23,305 nt of DNA from Candidatus Pacearchaeota archaeon (lineage in GTDB: Archaea > Nanobdellota > Nanobdellia > Pacearchaeales > GW2011-AR1), in NCBI GenBank assembly GCA_003693875.1, contig RFLO01000012.1, positions 1 through 23,305 on the forward strand, written 5' to 3'. A model generated the notes under the pieces. It had not been told where the DNA came from, searched no databases, and saw only the letters and a program-made list of their open reading frames with translations. Positions 7,010 through 13,249 of the stretch are shown here, piece after piece (positions within the stretch are counted from its first letter, which is position 1; the number at the start of each line of letters is the position of its first letter). The position numbers were made by a program, and so were the translations under genes.

Positions 7010-7567
7010 ATGGCCTGTGCTAAATGCGGTTATAACGAACCAAAAGAAAAAACCCTTTTCGGGAAAAAGCTTTGCAAAATTTGCTTTTTTTACGCTCCGC
7101 AGGAGAAACACGCATTTGAAAACTATCTTGAAGAAAAAATTGATTGGCGCATTCTTGAAACCTTTAGGTATCACGAAAACTTGTCTGCAAGAAAGCAGGG
7201 AATGGAAAGGGTAGCAAAAACAGGCAGACCGGTAACGCGGCCGCCACTTGGCTACAAAGTTTTAAACGGGAAACTTGCTCCCGATGAATATGCATCAAAG
7301 GTTCATTCAATTTTCACCACATTTGTTTCAAAAAATTATTCCTTAAATTCTCTTGCAAGAAATTATGGACTCTCAACTAACGGCATCAAAAAAATTCTCT
7401 CAAACAGGACATACCTTGGAGAAATAAAATTTTCAGGAAGACTTTTCAAAGGAACTCACAAGCCATTAATTTCTGCAGAGATATTTTATGCTGCCCAAAG
7501 AAAATTAAACAAAATTTCCAAATCCGGAAGTAAACAAAATCGGCAAGAAAAAGCCAACAAAGTTTAG
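7010..7567 (+). CDS. Zinc-ribbon plus serine-recombinase DNA-binding domain, no catalytic domain
   Basis: This 185-residue protein opens with a likely zinc ribbon (C-A-K-C and C-K-I-C about 18 residues apart). Residues from about 65 on match the 'Recombinase' domain that follows the catalytic domain in large serine recombinases: GRPVTRPPLGYKV, then VHSIFTTFVSKNYSLNSLAR, a NGIKKILSNRTYLGEI stretch, and HKPLISAEIFYAAQRKL. The resolvase catalytic domain with its nucleophilic serine is missing, and none lies upstream: the 47 nt before the ATG are promoter and the flanking gene runs the other way. It should therefore bind DNA without cutting it alone. It could be a regulator, or an accessory partner of a catalytic recombinase encoded elsewhere. 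Confidence 0.75.
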   Translation: MACAKCGYNEPKEKTLFGKKLCKICFFYAPQEKHAFENYLEEKIDWRILETFRYHENLSARKQGMERVAKTGRPVTRPPLGYKVLNGKLAPDEYASKVHSIFTTFVSKNYSLNSLARNYGLSTNGIKKILSNRTYLGEIKFSGRLFKGTHKPLISAEIFYAAQRKLNKISKSGSKQNRQEKANKV

Positions 7568-7618
7568 ACAATCAAATTTTCTTGAAGAGCCGGTGCAAAC
7601 TCCCTAAAAGAGACAATT

Positions 7619-8020
7619 CTAACGATAGCTTGTCTGCCTCATAGCTCTGGCTTTTGAGTCTCCCGGTTTGCAGGCTTCTTTTCTACGAGTATCAGCGACA
7701 AGAAGGTTTCTGTCATAAGCAAGGAAAGCAGACCTTATCTTTTTGTTTTTAGTAAACAAGACAATGGCTTTTGCTAATGCAAGTCGGCTGGCATCTATTT
7801 GGGCAGAACTACCACCCCCCTTAACATTGATTGACACATCAAAATTAAGTTTTCCAAGAACTTTTTTCGCAATCAACAAAGGTTCTTTTATCTCAAGTTG
7901 CCGCAGTAATGGGAGAAAAGAAACTGGGCGTCGGTTAATCGTAACCTTTCCATTTCCTTCCTTTATTGTAGCTTTTGCTATGGCTGTTTTCCTTTTGCCC
8001 GCAACTACAACCTCATTCAT
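7619..8020 (-). CDS. rps9: 30S ribosomal protein uS9
   Basis: This 133-residue protein matches uS9 along its length: GKRKTAIAKATIKEGNGKV at the start, INRRPVSF, the glycine-rich VKGGGSSAQIDASRLALAKA, and the conserved basic tail DSKARAMRQTSYR. That tail reaches the P-site tRNA anticodon loop in the 30S head. The start ATGA overlaps the stop of the uL13 gene, so the two are translationally coupled. It is the last gene of the minus-strand operon. In many archaea rpoN follows here; instead there are 51 nt with no recognisable element and then the convergent recombinase-domain gene. Confidence 0.96.
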   Translation of the reverse strand: MNEVVVAGKRKTAIAKATIKEGNGKVTINRRPVSFLPLLRQLEIKEPLLIAKKVLGKLNFDVSINVKGGGSSAQIDASRLALAKAIVLFTKNKKIRSAFLAYDRNLLVADTRRKEACKPGDSKARAMRQTSYR

Positions 8021-8418
8021 TTTAACCCACCAATTATCTGATTTATGCTAACAGCTTTTCTCAATGAATTGTATTTAAATTCTTTTGGGCGAAGCATATT
8101 CTTTCCTTCGCCAACAAAACATCTAAGTCTTCGGTAAGCCTCTCTCCCGCGTGTTCGGTCCCAGGGGAGCATTCCGCGAATCATTCTTTTTACAAGCTTT
8201 TCTGCATTTCTTGGATATTTTGGTCCCTTAAGAGATCCCCCCTTACCCATCCTAATTTTTGCTAAAAGTTCTTTTTTTACATCATCCAACCTGCCAGACA
8301 TAAGAATCTCGCCGCAATTATAGACTTCAACGGATTTTCCTTTCAAAAGTTCTTTTGCAACTTTGCTTGCAAGTCTTCCAAAAACTGCCCCGCGCCCATC
8401 AAATTCAAGCTTTTCCAT
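8017..8418 (-). CDS. rpl13: 50S ribosomal protein uL13
   Basis: This 133-residue protein carries the uL13 features GRLASKVAKELLKGKSVEVYN near the N terminus, GPKYPRNAEKLVKRMIRGMLPWDRTRGREA in the centre and a shortened C terminus. It is an early-assembling 50S protein binding 23S rRNA. Its first 14 bases overlap the end of the eL18 gene and its stop overlaps the uS9 start, fitting the conserved archaeal eL18-uL13-uS9 order. Confidence 0.96.
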   Translation of the reverse strand: MEKLEFDGRGAVFGRLASKVAKELLKGKSVEVYNCGEILMSGRLDDVKKELLAKIRMGKGGSLKGPKYPRNAEKLVKRMIRGMLPWDRTRGREAYRRLRCFVGEGKNMLRPKEFKYNSLRKAVSINQIIGGLK

Positions 8419-8779
8419 CTTTTACAAGTGTAAGGTTGTTTAGTTTAGGATTTTTCTTGAGCTCTTCGGTTATTTTAACGAAGCTAACTTTTGCTTTTTT
8501 CATTTTTTCCAGAGCTTTTTTAGAAGCAGACCACGCAACAACTTTTTTTGTTTTATGGATTTCTCCTGAGCTAAGGATTTTGCCGGCAATAATAACATCT
8601 CCTTTAACTGCATCAATATCTCTTAAATTTATAGATGGCCATCTTCTCTTTGGTTTTGCAAGCTCTTTTGCAACCTCGGGGTTTGTTTTCTTTAATTTTA
8701 TGATTGTTTCAACTAAGAGCGGGTCTTTTTTTGTCTTGAGCCTTTTTTCAATTCTGCTCTTTGAAATTTTTCGTTCCAT
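8405..8779 (-). CDS. rpl18e: 50S ribosomal protein eL18
   Basis: This 124-residue protein of the archaeal/eukaryotic eL18 family has RRWPSINLRDIDAV, GDVIIAGKILSSGE and a VAWSASKKALEKMKKA segment. The frame is open up to 8818, but that extension lies inside the tRNA-Leu gene. The ATG at 8779, whose product starts MERKISKSRI, aligns with the family N terminus and sits 6 nt after the tRNA 3' end, so it is the chosen start. It is followed with overlap by uL13. Confidence 0.95.
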   Translation of the reverse strand: MERKISKSRIEKRLKTKKDPLLVETIIKLKKTNPEVAKELAKPKRRWPSINLRDIDAVKGDVIIAGKILSSGEIHKTKKVVAWSASKKALEKMKKAKVSFVKITEELKKNPKLNNLTLVKDGKA

Positions 8780-8785
8780 CTTCAA

Positions 8786-8869
8786 TGAGGAGAGGAGGAT
8801 TCGAACCCCCGCAGGCATAAAGCCAACGCGGCCTTAACGCGTCCCGTTTGACCGCTCCGGCATCTCCTC
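8786..8869 (-). tRNA. tRNA-Leu, anticodon AAG (type II)
   Basis: This is an 84-nt class II tRNA. The acceptor GAGGAGA (5') pairs perfectly with TCTCCTC (3') and the discriminator is A. The D stem is CCG/CGG, the anticodon stem ACGCG/CGCGT closes a 7-nt loop TTAAGGC, the variable arm is long, and the T arm is GGGGG-TTCGAAT-CCTCC. With T33 fixed, positions 34-36 read AAG and G37 follows, which fits a CUN-decoding leucine tRNA. The frame was checked against the close relative at 18101, whose loop CTTAGGA gives TAG in the same register. CCA is not encoded. Its 5' end overlaps the rpoD stop codon by two bases and its 3' end is 6 nt from the eL18 start, so it must be excised from the operon transcript. 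Confidence 0.93.
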
Positions 8870-9584
8870 ATAACTTTAATTCTTTCACAATTTTTGAAAG
8901 GTTTTCTTTTAAGGCTTTACACGATTCAAGTAAGACCTTGTCTGCTCCCATCTGCCCCCAGGATTCAATAACCATAAGGAGGGTTCCATCAAATTCAACT
9001 GAAATTCCAGGGAAATCTTTAAAATCTTCATCATCAAGTTCGCATTTTAATGCGTCTTTTACTTTTAATTTTCCATCAAACTCAAAAATTTCAGGATAAA
9101 GTTCTGCAAGCTCACTTTGTTTCTCGCCTTCGCTGCTAATCTTGATTTTTGGAACATGACGATAGTAAATCATTCCAGGGCTAAATCTTGCGTGGTCTTT
9201 TCCAATGCCAACAACAGCCTTTGCTACAAGTTCAAGCTTTTGCCCATCCTCAAGAAGAACAATCGGCATCTCCGGGTAAACAACATCTTCTCCCAATTCT
9301 CCTGCAAGAACCATTTTCCGCTCCCCTTTCTTTGCGGAAGCTTTAATTTTGTATTCAAGGACAATATCTCTTTTTACTTTCTGGTTTTTTAATGGAACAA
9401 GGCCAAGCCGATGTGCAATTATTTCGTCGTAAAGGATGGAATCATTGGCATAAAAATCCACTTCGCTTATTGCAAGAGTTGGCACCTCATTTACACTGCG
9501 CCGAATAGCATTTGCAAGACTTACATCTATATCGCAGGTAATTTTTATTTTATCATTGCTTTTTTCCACACATTTCATAGCCAT
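8868..9584 (-). CDS. rpoD: DNA-directed RNA polymerase subunit Rpo3 (D)
   Basis: This 238-residue homolog of the bacterial alpha N-terminal domain pairs with Rpo11/L to nucleate polymerase assembly. Diagnostic segments are DVSLANAIRRSVNEVPTLAI, DEIIAHRLGLVPLKN and a GKDHARFSPGMIYYRHVPKI stretch. It lacks the cysteine-rich Fe-S insertion seen in some archaeal Rpo3. The frame reaches a GTG at 9596, but that codon overlaps the ribosome-binding site AAAGGAGTGA. The ATG at 9584, eight nt after that site, is the better start. The TGA stop shares its last two bases with the tRNA-Leu 5' end. This is not the bacterial sigma factor that also carries the name rpoD. Confidence 0.95.
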   Translation of the reverse strand: MAMKCVEKSNDKIKITCDIDVSLANAIRRSVNEVPTLAISEVDFYANDSILYDEIIAHRLGLVPLKNQKVKRDIVLEYKIKASAKKGERKMVLAGELGEDVVYPEMPIVLLEDGQKLELVAKAVVGIGKDHARFSPGMIYYRHVPKIKISSEGEKQSELAELYPEIFEFDGKLKVKDALKCELDDEDFKDFPGISVEFDGTLLMVIESWGQMGADKVLLESCKALKENLSKIVKELKL

Positions 9585-9607
9585 TTTATTATTCACTCCT
9601 TTATAAG

Positions 9608-9994
9608 CTATACCCTCCTGCCACGCCTTCCATGTGGCTTTTTTGGTCCGCCTCGCGGAATTCTGCTGACATCACTTATACTTATAATCTTAAAACCTTC
9701 CTTTGACAAGGTTTTGATAATTGAGTGAGCTCCTGGCCCAATTCCGCTTGAATTTGTCTGACCCCTCATACGAACATAAAGTTCAGTTATTCTATAATCC
9801 TTGCACATTTCAAGAACCTTTTTTGCAATGAACATTGCTATTGTGGGGTTTGCTTTCATTCTATCATGTTTTGTGATTTGCCCGCCGGAAGTCTTACCGA
9901 TTGTGTTTCCTGCAAGATCAGTTAGTGTTACAATGGTATTGTTAAAGCTTGCATAAATATTCAAAATTCCGTAGTTTTTCTCATCTTTAGCCAT
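9608..9994 (-). CDS. rps11: 30S ribosomal protein uS11
   Basis: This 128-residue uS11 has GILNIYASFNNTIVTLTDL, the GGQITKHDRMKANPT region, VRMRGQTNSSGIGPGAHS and the basic C-terminal tail PRGGPKKPHGRRGRRV. It belongs to the 30S platform. It overlaps the end of uS4 by eight bases and is followed after 23 nt by rpoD, the usual archaeal order. Confidence 0.97.
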   Translation of the reverse strand: MAKDEKNYGILNIYASFNNTIVTLTDLAGNTIGKTSGGQITKHDRMKANPTIAMFIAKKVLEMCKDYRITELYVRMRGQTNSSGIGPGAHSIIKTLSKEGFKIISISDVSRIPRGGPKKPHGRRGRRV

Positions 9995-10481
9995 TTACTG
10001 CCGCCTCCACTTTTTTCTCTTTTAGCTTTACAGGTTTTACGGAAATCTTGTCTTCAAGATCCCTTGTAACCCAAAACGAGGGGATGTTTACAACCCCTTC
10101 ACCAACAAGAACTTTTTTATGAACAATTAGTTGCCTTGCACCTCTTGGTGTTGGAGCAAAACCTTTCTTAAAGACAACGGTCTGAAGCCTTCTTTCTAAA
10201 ACATCTTTTTCAGTAAGTGCTAAAACATCTGAAATAGAATTTACAGGGATTCCAAGTTTTCCAAGACGCTCAAAAAACTGTTTTTGTTCTTCAACGCTCT
10301 TTTGGATAAGTTCTTTTGCCCTCCTCCTAAATCTTGAAACAATTGACTTAGCCTTCCAGACCTCTCTTTTATTTTTAAGCCCATAATTCTTAACAATCTC
10401 ATTTTCTTCCTCAATTCTTACTCTGTCAAAAATCTGACGGGGCTTGTTAAAGGTATTCCTTTTTCTTTTTATATCTCCCAT
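9987..10481 (-). CDS. rps4: 30S ribosomal protein uS4
   Basis: This 164-residue uS4 of the archaeal type has a long helical N-terminal part (RFRRRAKELIQKSVEEQKQF). The S4 RNA-binding domain is seen at LERRLQTVVFKKGFAPTPRG and RQLIVHKKVLVGEGVVNIPS. It binds 16S rRNA as a primary assembly protein. One base separates it from the uS13 stop, and it overlaps uS11. Confidence 0.96.
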   Translation of the reverse strand: MGDIKRKRNTFNKPRQIFDRVRIEEENEIVKNYGLKNKREVWKAKSIVSRFRRRAKELIQKSVEEQKQFFERLGKLGIPVNSISDVLALTEKDVLERRLQTVVFKKGFAPTPRGARQLIVHKKVLVGEGVVNIPSFWVTRDLEDKISVKPVKLKEKKVEAAVNG

Positions 10482-10482
10482 C

Positions 10483-10947
10483 TTATCTTTTTTTCTTCTT
10501 TACGCCAACCGCACCAACTTTACGGCGGTTCTTTCTAAAATTAGATTTAGTTCTCTGCCCTCTAACAGGAAGGCCTGCGGAGTGTCTTATGCCTCTGTAA
10601 GACTTAATTTTTCTAAGCCTTTTTATATCAAATTCTATTCGAAGCGAAAGGTCAGACCCTATTAGGTGTTTATCAGCCCCCTCATCAAAGTCCTTTTGCC
10701 GGTTCTTTAGAAAAGATGGAACTTCAAGAACCCCCACAGAATCTTCAATCTTTTTTATTTCTTCCTTGCTAAGATCCGCCATCCTTTTATTCTTATCAAG
10801 CTTGAGAGCCAAACAAATTGCATTAGAATAAGCCCACGAAATTCCCTTAATCATCGTAAGCCCAGCTAAAAGATTCTTATTTCCAGGAACGTCCTGTCCA
10901 AGGACCCTTACAAGGGTTTCTTTTACTTTTTGTTCTTGCTCAGTCAT
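10483..10947 (-). CDS. rps13: 30S ribosomal protein uS13
   Basis: This 154-residue uS13 carries the helix-two-turn-helix region (AGLTMIKGISWAYSNAICLA) and the family signature YRGIRHSAGLPVRGQRTKSN, followed by a lysine-rich tail. It contacts the P-site tRNA and the B1 bridges in the 30S head. Its ATGA start overlaps the stop of the DUF655 gene by four bases, linking the eL21-rpoF-DUF655 block to the uS13-uS4-uS11 block. Confidence 0.96.
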   Translation of the reverse strand: MTEQEQKVKETLVRVLGQDVPGNKNLLAGLTMIKGISWAYSNAICLALKLDKNKRMADLSKEEIKKIEDSVGVLEVPSFLKNRQKDFDEGADKHLIGSDLSLRIEFDIKRLRKIKSYRGIRHSAGLPVRGQRTKSNFRKNRRKVGAVGVKKKKR

Positions 10948-11480
10948 GATATGAAAAGATTTTGACGCTGTATCTGCGTAAGCTCCTCCATTATCCTTTT
11001 TTCAATAGCCTTGGCAGGGTCGGGAATGTTGCCCACCCTTTCTTTTATGTCTTCAAACGAATCAAAAGGCTTTTCTTCCCGAGCCTCCAATATCGCCTTT
11101 GTGTGTTTCTTTCCAAAGCCCGGGAGTAACTCAAACTGGTGAACCCGGGTATTTATAGCTTGCGCTTCATTGAAAAACTTTACAAACCGCTCTTCATTTT
11201 CCGCTACTTTCTTTTTTATGAATTCTTCAAGTTGCATCTTTGCAGTTTCTGTTAGTTTTTCTCTTGGACACCTTCCAAGGATATATTGCACCTTGTCACG
11301 CTTTCCATCCCCGATATAGACTTCTTCTCCTACTTCAAATTTCATTCCGCGCCTTGGAACAAGTTGCAAAAGGGTAAAATGGTCCCTTCCTATAGCCTGG
11401 GCTATTGGGAGCATCCTTTTTTCCAACGGGTAGCCGTATGGTAAAAAGTCTAAAATTACTGCAACTTCTTCTTTTACCAT
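10944..11480 (-). CDS. DUF655-family nucleic-acid-binding protein
   Basis: This 178-residue archaeal DUF655 protein starts AVILDFLPYGYPLEKRMLPI and continues into a beta-rich OB-like part with GEEVYIGDGKRDKV. It ends in a helix-hairpin-helix (ELLPGFGKKHTKAILEARE) and a second similar helical unit (PFDSFEDIKERVGNIPDPAK). The family is widespread next to eL21 and rpoF in archaea; a role in RNA or DNA binding is inferred from the fold only. It begins 5 nt after rpoF and overlaps uS13 by four bases. Confidence 0.9.
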   Translation of the reverse strand: MVKEEVAVILDFLPYGYPLEKRMLPIAQAIGRDHFTLLQLVPRRGMKFEVGEEVYIGDGKRDKVQYILGRCPREKLTETAKMQLEEFIKKKVAENEERFVKFFNEAQAINTRVHQFELLPGFGKKHTKAILEAREEKPFDSFEDIKERVGNIPDPAKAIEKRIMEELTQIQRQNLFIS

Positions 11481-11485
11481 TTTCT

Positions 11486-11788
11486 TTAATATTTCTTAAC
11501 AACATCTAAAATTTTGTTAACTTCCTCTTGGTCGAGGGAAACATCATTCAAAATCTTATTTAGTTCAGTAGCATCTTTGGGCAAAAAATCAACGATTTTT
11601 ACAATATGGGCTTCCTTTAGCTTCAGAATGTTTAAGGACACAATTTCTTTTTTAAGTTCCACCGCTTTTTCATAAGGCAGGCTAACAAATTTCTTGATAA
11701 ATCCCTCTATTTCCTTTCCTTTCTCACTCCCTTCTACAAGTTTTGCAACTTCAGCAAGAGTTATGGGCCTTTCCTCATTTATTGCCAT
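11486..11788 (-). CDS. rpoF: DNA-directed RNA polymerase subunit Rpo4 (F)
   Basis: This 100-residue Rpb4 homolog forms the polymerase stalk with Rpo7/E. It shows the expected helical pattern: RPITLAEVAKLVEG near the start, then LPYEKAVELKKEIVSL, the A-H-I-V-K-I-V-D-F-L-P element and the C-terminal HRDC-like helices ELNKILNDVSLDQEEVNKIL. Placement between eL21, which it overlaps by 14 bases, and DUF655 is the conserved archaeal arrangement and supports the call despite low sequence conservation. Confidence 0.92.
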   Translation of the reverse strand: MAINEERPITLAEVAKLVEGSEKGKEIEGFIKKFVSLPYEKAVELKKEIVSLNILKLKEAHIVKIVDFLPKDATELNKILNDVSLDQEEVNKILDVVKKY

Positions 11789-12038
11789 TTTGGATTACCT
11801 TTAAGTGAACAGGGTGAATCAAAAATTTCTTTACAAGCTTCCCGTCCTTTATCTCAACCATCTTAAAACTTCCCCTTTCATCAATTACCCTGCCGCTTCT
11901 TCCTTTGAGTCTTTTCGGGAATGCGGCACGAACCCCCAATTCGGGCACAATCGAAACAATGTCCCCTACCTTGATTTTTTTAAAGTAACGACTAAGTTTT
12001 ATCTTTCCCTTGTCTCTTATCTTTTTTCCTCTTGTCAT
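11775..12038 (-). CDS. rpl21e: 50S ribosomal protein eL21
   Basis: This 87-residue eL21 starts MTRGKKIRDKGKIKLSRYFK, then has KKIKVGDIVSIVPE, the KRLKGRSGRVIDERG turn and the terminal FLIHPVHLKVIQ. It is archaeal/eukaryotic specific and lies near the central protuberance of the large subunit. It is the first gene of the long operon. Its ATG follows a hairpin by only four nucleotides and no ribosome-binding site is visible, so initiation may depend on the structured leader described at 12043-12086. Confidence 0.95.
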   Translation of the reverse strand: MTRGKKIRDKGKIKLSRYFKKIKVGDIVSIVPELGVRAAFPKRLKGRSGRVIDERGSFKMVEIKDGKLVKKFLIHPVHLKVIQNGNK

Positions 12039-12042
12039 TTTA

Positions 12043-12086
12043 GCAGAACCCTTCTGCGCTGTATCACAACTCGGACACTCCTGTCC
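12043..12086 (-). promoter_or_regulatory. Structured 5' leader with two perfect hairpins upstream of eL21
   Basis: On the minus strand the leader contains GGACA-GGAG-TGTCC (12086 to 12073) and GCAGAA-GGG-TTCTGC (12057 to 12043), both perfect stems. The TATA box predicts a transcript start near 12087, so the first hairpin would sit at the very 5' end of the mRNA and the second just before the ATG at 12038. Autogenous control by a ribosomal protein or protection of the 5' end are possible roles; neither is demonstrated. Confidence 0.5.
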
Positions 12087-12104
12087 TCAGAAACCAAGAA
12101 AAAA

Positions 12105-12118
12105 TTCATTTAAAAACC
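12105..12118 (-). promoter_or_regulatory. TATA box of the eL21-rpoF-ribosomal protein operon
   Basis: The minus strand reads GGTTTTTAAATGAA, centred near 12112. That predicts a start near 12087 and a leader of about 48 nt, unlike most other genes here, which appear leaderless. Confidence 0.45.
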
Positions 12119-12121
12119 TTT

Positions 12122-12334
12122 TCAAAAAGAAATATCTGCACTTTCATCACCGGAGTCCGAGATATCGCCAACCTGCCCAAGATTCAAGTTGCCCTTATCT
12201 CTTTCACTTTCCATTCCAGAAATTATAGCATTGCTCATTTTCTCTCCCCACACGCTGTGCATACACGGAAGGCATATATCCACAACAGAATCGTCAGCAA
12301 TTTCCCCCGAGCAATAAACACATTTTTTTACCAT
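12122..12334 (-). CDS. Small zinc-finger protein
   Basis: This 70-residue protein is taken from the ATG at 12334; the frame extends to 12412, but a TATA-like ATTTTTAAAC (12359-12368) lies 29 nt before the later ATG. Two C-x-x-C pairs (CVYC and CLPC) about 18 residues apart form a zinc ribbon, followed by MHSVWGEKMSNAIISGMESERDKG and an acidic, serine-rich tail (DISDSGDESADISF). I recall similar short archaeal proteins annotated only as hypothetical. It lies directly upstream of the ribosomal operon promoter and could be a ribosome- or polymerase-associated factor, but this is guesswork from position. Confidence 0.7.
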   Translation of the reverse strand: MVKKCVYCSGEIADDSVVDICLPCMHSVWGEKMSNAIISGMESERDKGNLNLGQVGDISDSGDESADISF

Positions 12335-12358
12335 CTTTTCTACTCCCAAAAGGGACAC

Positions 12359-12368
12359 ATTTTTAAAC
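12359..12368 (-). promoter_or_regulatory. TATA box of the zinc-finger gene
   Basis: ATTTTTAAAC on the plus strand, read in reverse, is centred about 29 nt upstream of the minus-strand ATG at 12334. Confidence 0.4.
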
Positions 12369-12392
12369 TTTATTGGTTTTAAGCATTTAGAA

Positions 12393-12402
12393 AATTTTAA
12401 AA
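12393..12402 (+). promoter_or_regulatory. TATA box of the exported protein gene at 12425
   Basis: ATTTTAAAAG is centred about 27 nt upstream of the ATG at 12425, consistent with a leaderless mRNA. It lies 30-40 bp from the divergent zinc-finger promoter. Confidence 0.45.
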
Positions 12403-12424
12403 GCAAGGACAACCAACTAACTAA

Positions 12425-13249
12425 ATGAAAAAACTGGTTTTTTTCGTCGTGCTATTGGCAGCAAGTTTTGCATCAGCTGAGGCTTGTAATTTAAACGTGA
12501 CTCTTCTAAATCAGGACCCTTATCCGGCAGTTCCTGGAGATTATGTTAAACTAGTATTTCAAATAACTGGGCTTGAGAATCCAGAATGTGGGTCAGCAAC
12601 CTTGCAGCTATTGGAAAAATATCCCATAGAGTTTGATGAAGGAGAGGACGGAATAAAATCATTTAGGAAGGTGAGGTTTATTAGAGATTATAGCCTTGAT
12701 GCGATGGCAGCTTTTAAGGTGCGTATAAATCCAGATGCCCTTGACGGAACGAACCAGATAGAGGCAAGAATTAGCGGGGAAGGTTTTGCAGAGCAGATAG
12801 TTAAGTTTGACCTGGAAGTAAGGGATGTAAAGGCGGATTTTGAGGTTCATGTAAGCTCCTACGACCCAACAACACACGATATCTCTTTTCAAATCTTAAA
12901 TATTGCAGAAAACGATGTTAAGGCGGTTTCAATTGAGATACCGAATCAGGACAACATAAAAGTTAAGGGTGCAAGAAAGGTCATCATAGGCGACCTTGAT
13001 TCCAATGAATACTCAACAGCAGATTTTAAGGCACTCGCACGAGATGGCAAAATCCGCCTCATAATCTCCTACTCAGATTCAATAAACAGGAGAAGAAAGA
13101 TTGAAAAGGAGATTTATTTTGATTCATCAAGCTTTGCAGTGCAGTTTCCAGAAGACAAGAAGACTCCATGGACCACTTATATTTTGGTGGTCCTACTTAT
13201 TATAGCAGTTATTTGGTTTTTTGTTAAAAGAAAAAAGAGTCACTCATAA
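12425..13249 (+). CDS. Exported protein anchored by a C-terminal membrane helix, ABC-transporter associated
   Basis: This 274-residue protein has signal peptide MKKLVFFVVLLAASFASAEA and an extracytoplasmic region with two beta-sandwich-like parts. The first part starts NVTLLNQDPYPAVPGDYVKL and the second near VSSYDPTTHDISFQILNIAE. A C-terminal membrane helix (TYILVVLLIIAVIWFFV) and a basic KRKKS stop-transfer end follow. The architecture matches the COG1361-type S-layer-related proteins that neighbour MacB-like permeases in archaea. Here its 3' end overlaps the first permease gene by 10 bases in convergent orientation. It may be the extracellular partner of that transporter; assignment to COG1361 is by pattern and context only. 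Confidence 0.7.
   Translation: MKKLVFFVVLLAASFASAEACNLNVTLLNQDPYPAVPGDYVKLVFQITGLENPECGSATLQLLEKYPIEFDEGEDGIKSFRKVRFIRDYSLDAMAAFKVRINPDALDGTNQIEARISGEGFAEQIVKFDLEVRDVKADFEVHVSSYDPTTHDISFQILNIAENDVKAVSIEIPNQDNIKVKGARKVIIGDLDSNEYSTADFKALARDGKIRLIISYSDSINRRRKIEKEIYFDSSSFAVQFPEDKKTPWTTYILVVLLIIAVIWFFVKRKKSHS

Noticed and set aside
8780..8818. N-terminal extension of eL18 starting MPAGVRILLSS
   Set aside because: It is encoded inside the tRNA-Leu gene; the family N terminus fits the ATG at 8779.
8355..8837. Plus-strand 160-residue hydrophobic frame opposite eL18 and tRNA-Leu
   Set aside because: It is antisense to two ribosomal-protein genes and the tRNA, with no promoter or family resemblance.
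8826..8842. Reading the tRNA at 8786 as Leu-UAA
   Set aside because: That needs a loop shifted by one base, which breaks the 5-bp anticodon stem; G37 also suits a NAG anticodon rather than UAA.
12039..12087. Box C/D guide RNA in the eL21 leader
   Set aside because: CTGA- and TGATA-like strings occur but in the wrong order and spacing for C and D boxes.
11805..12228. Plus-strand frames opposite eL21 and its leader
   Set aside because: They are antisense shadows of a conserved ribosomal gene without protein-like composition.
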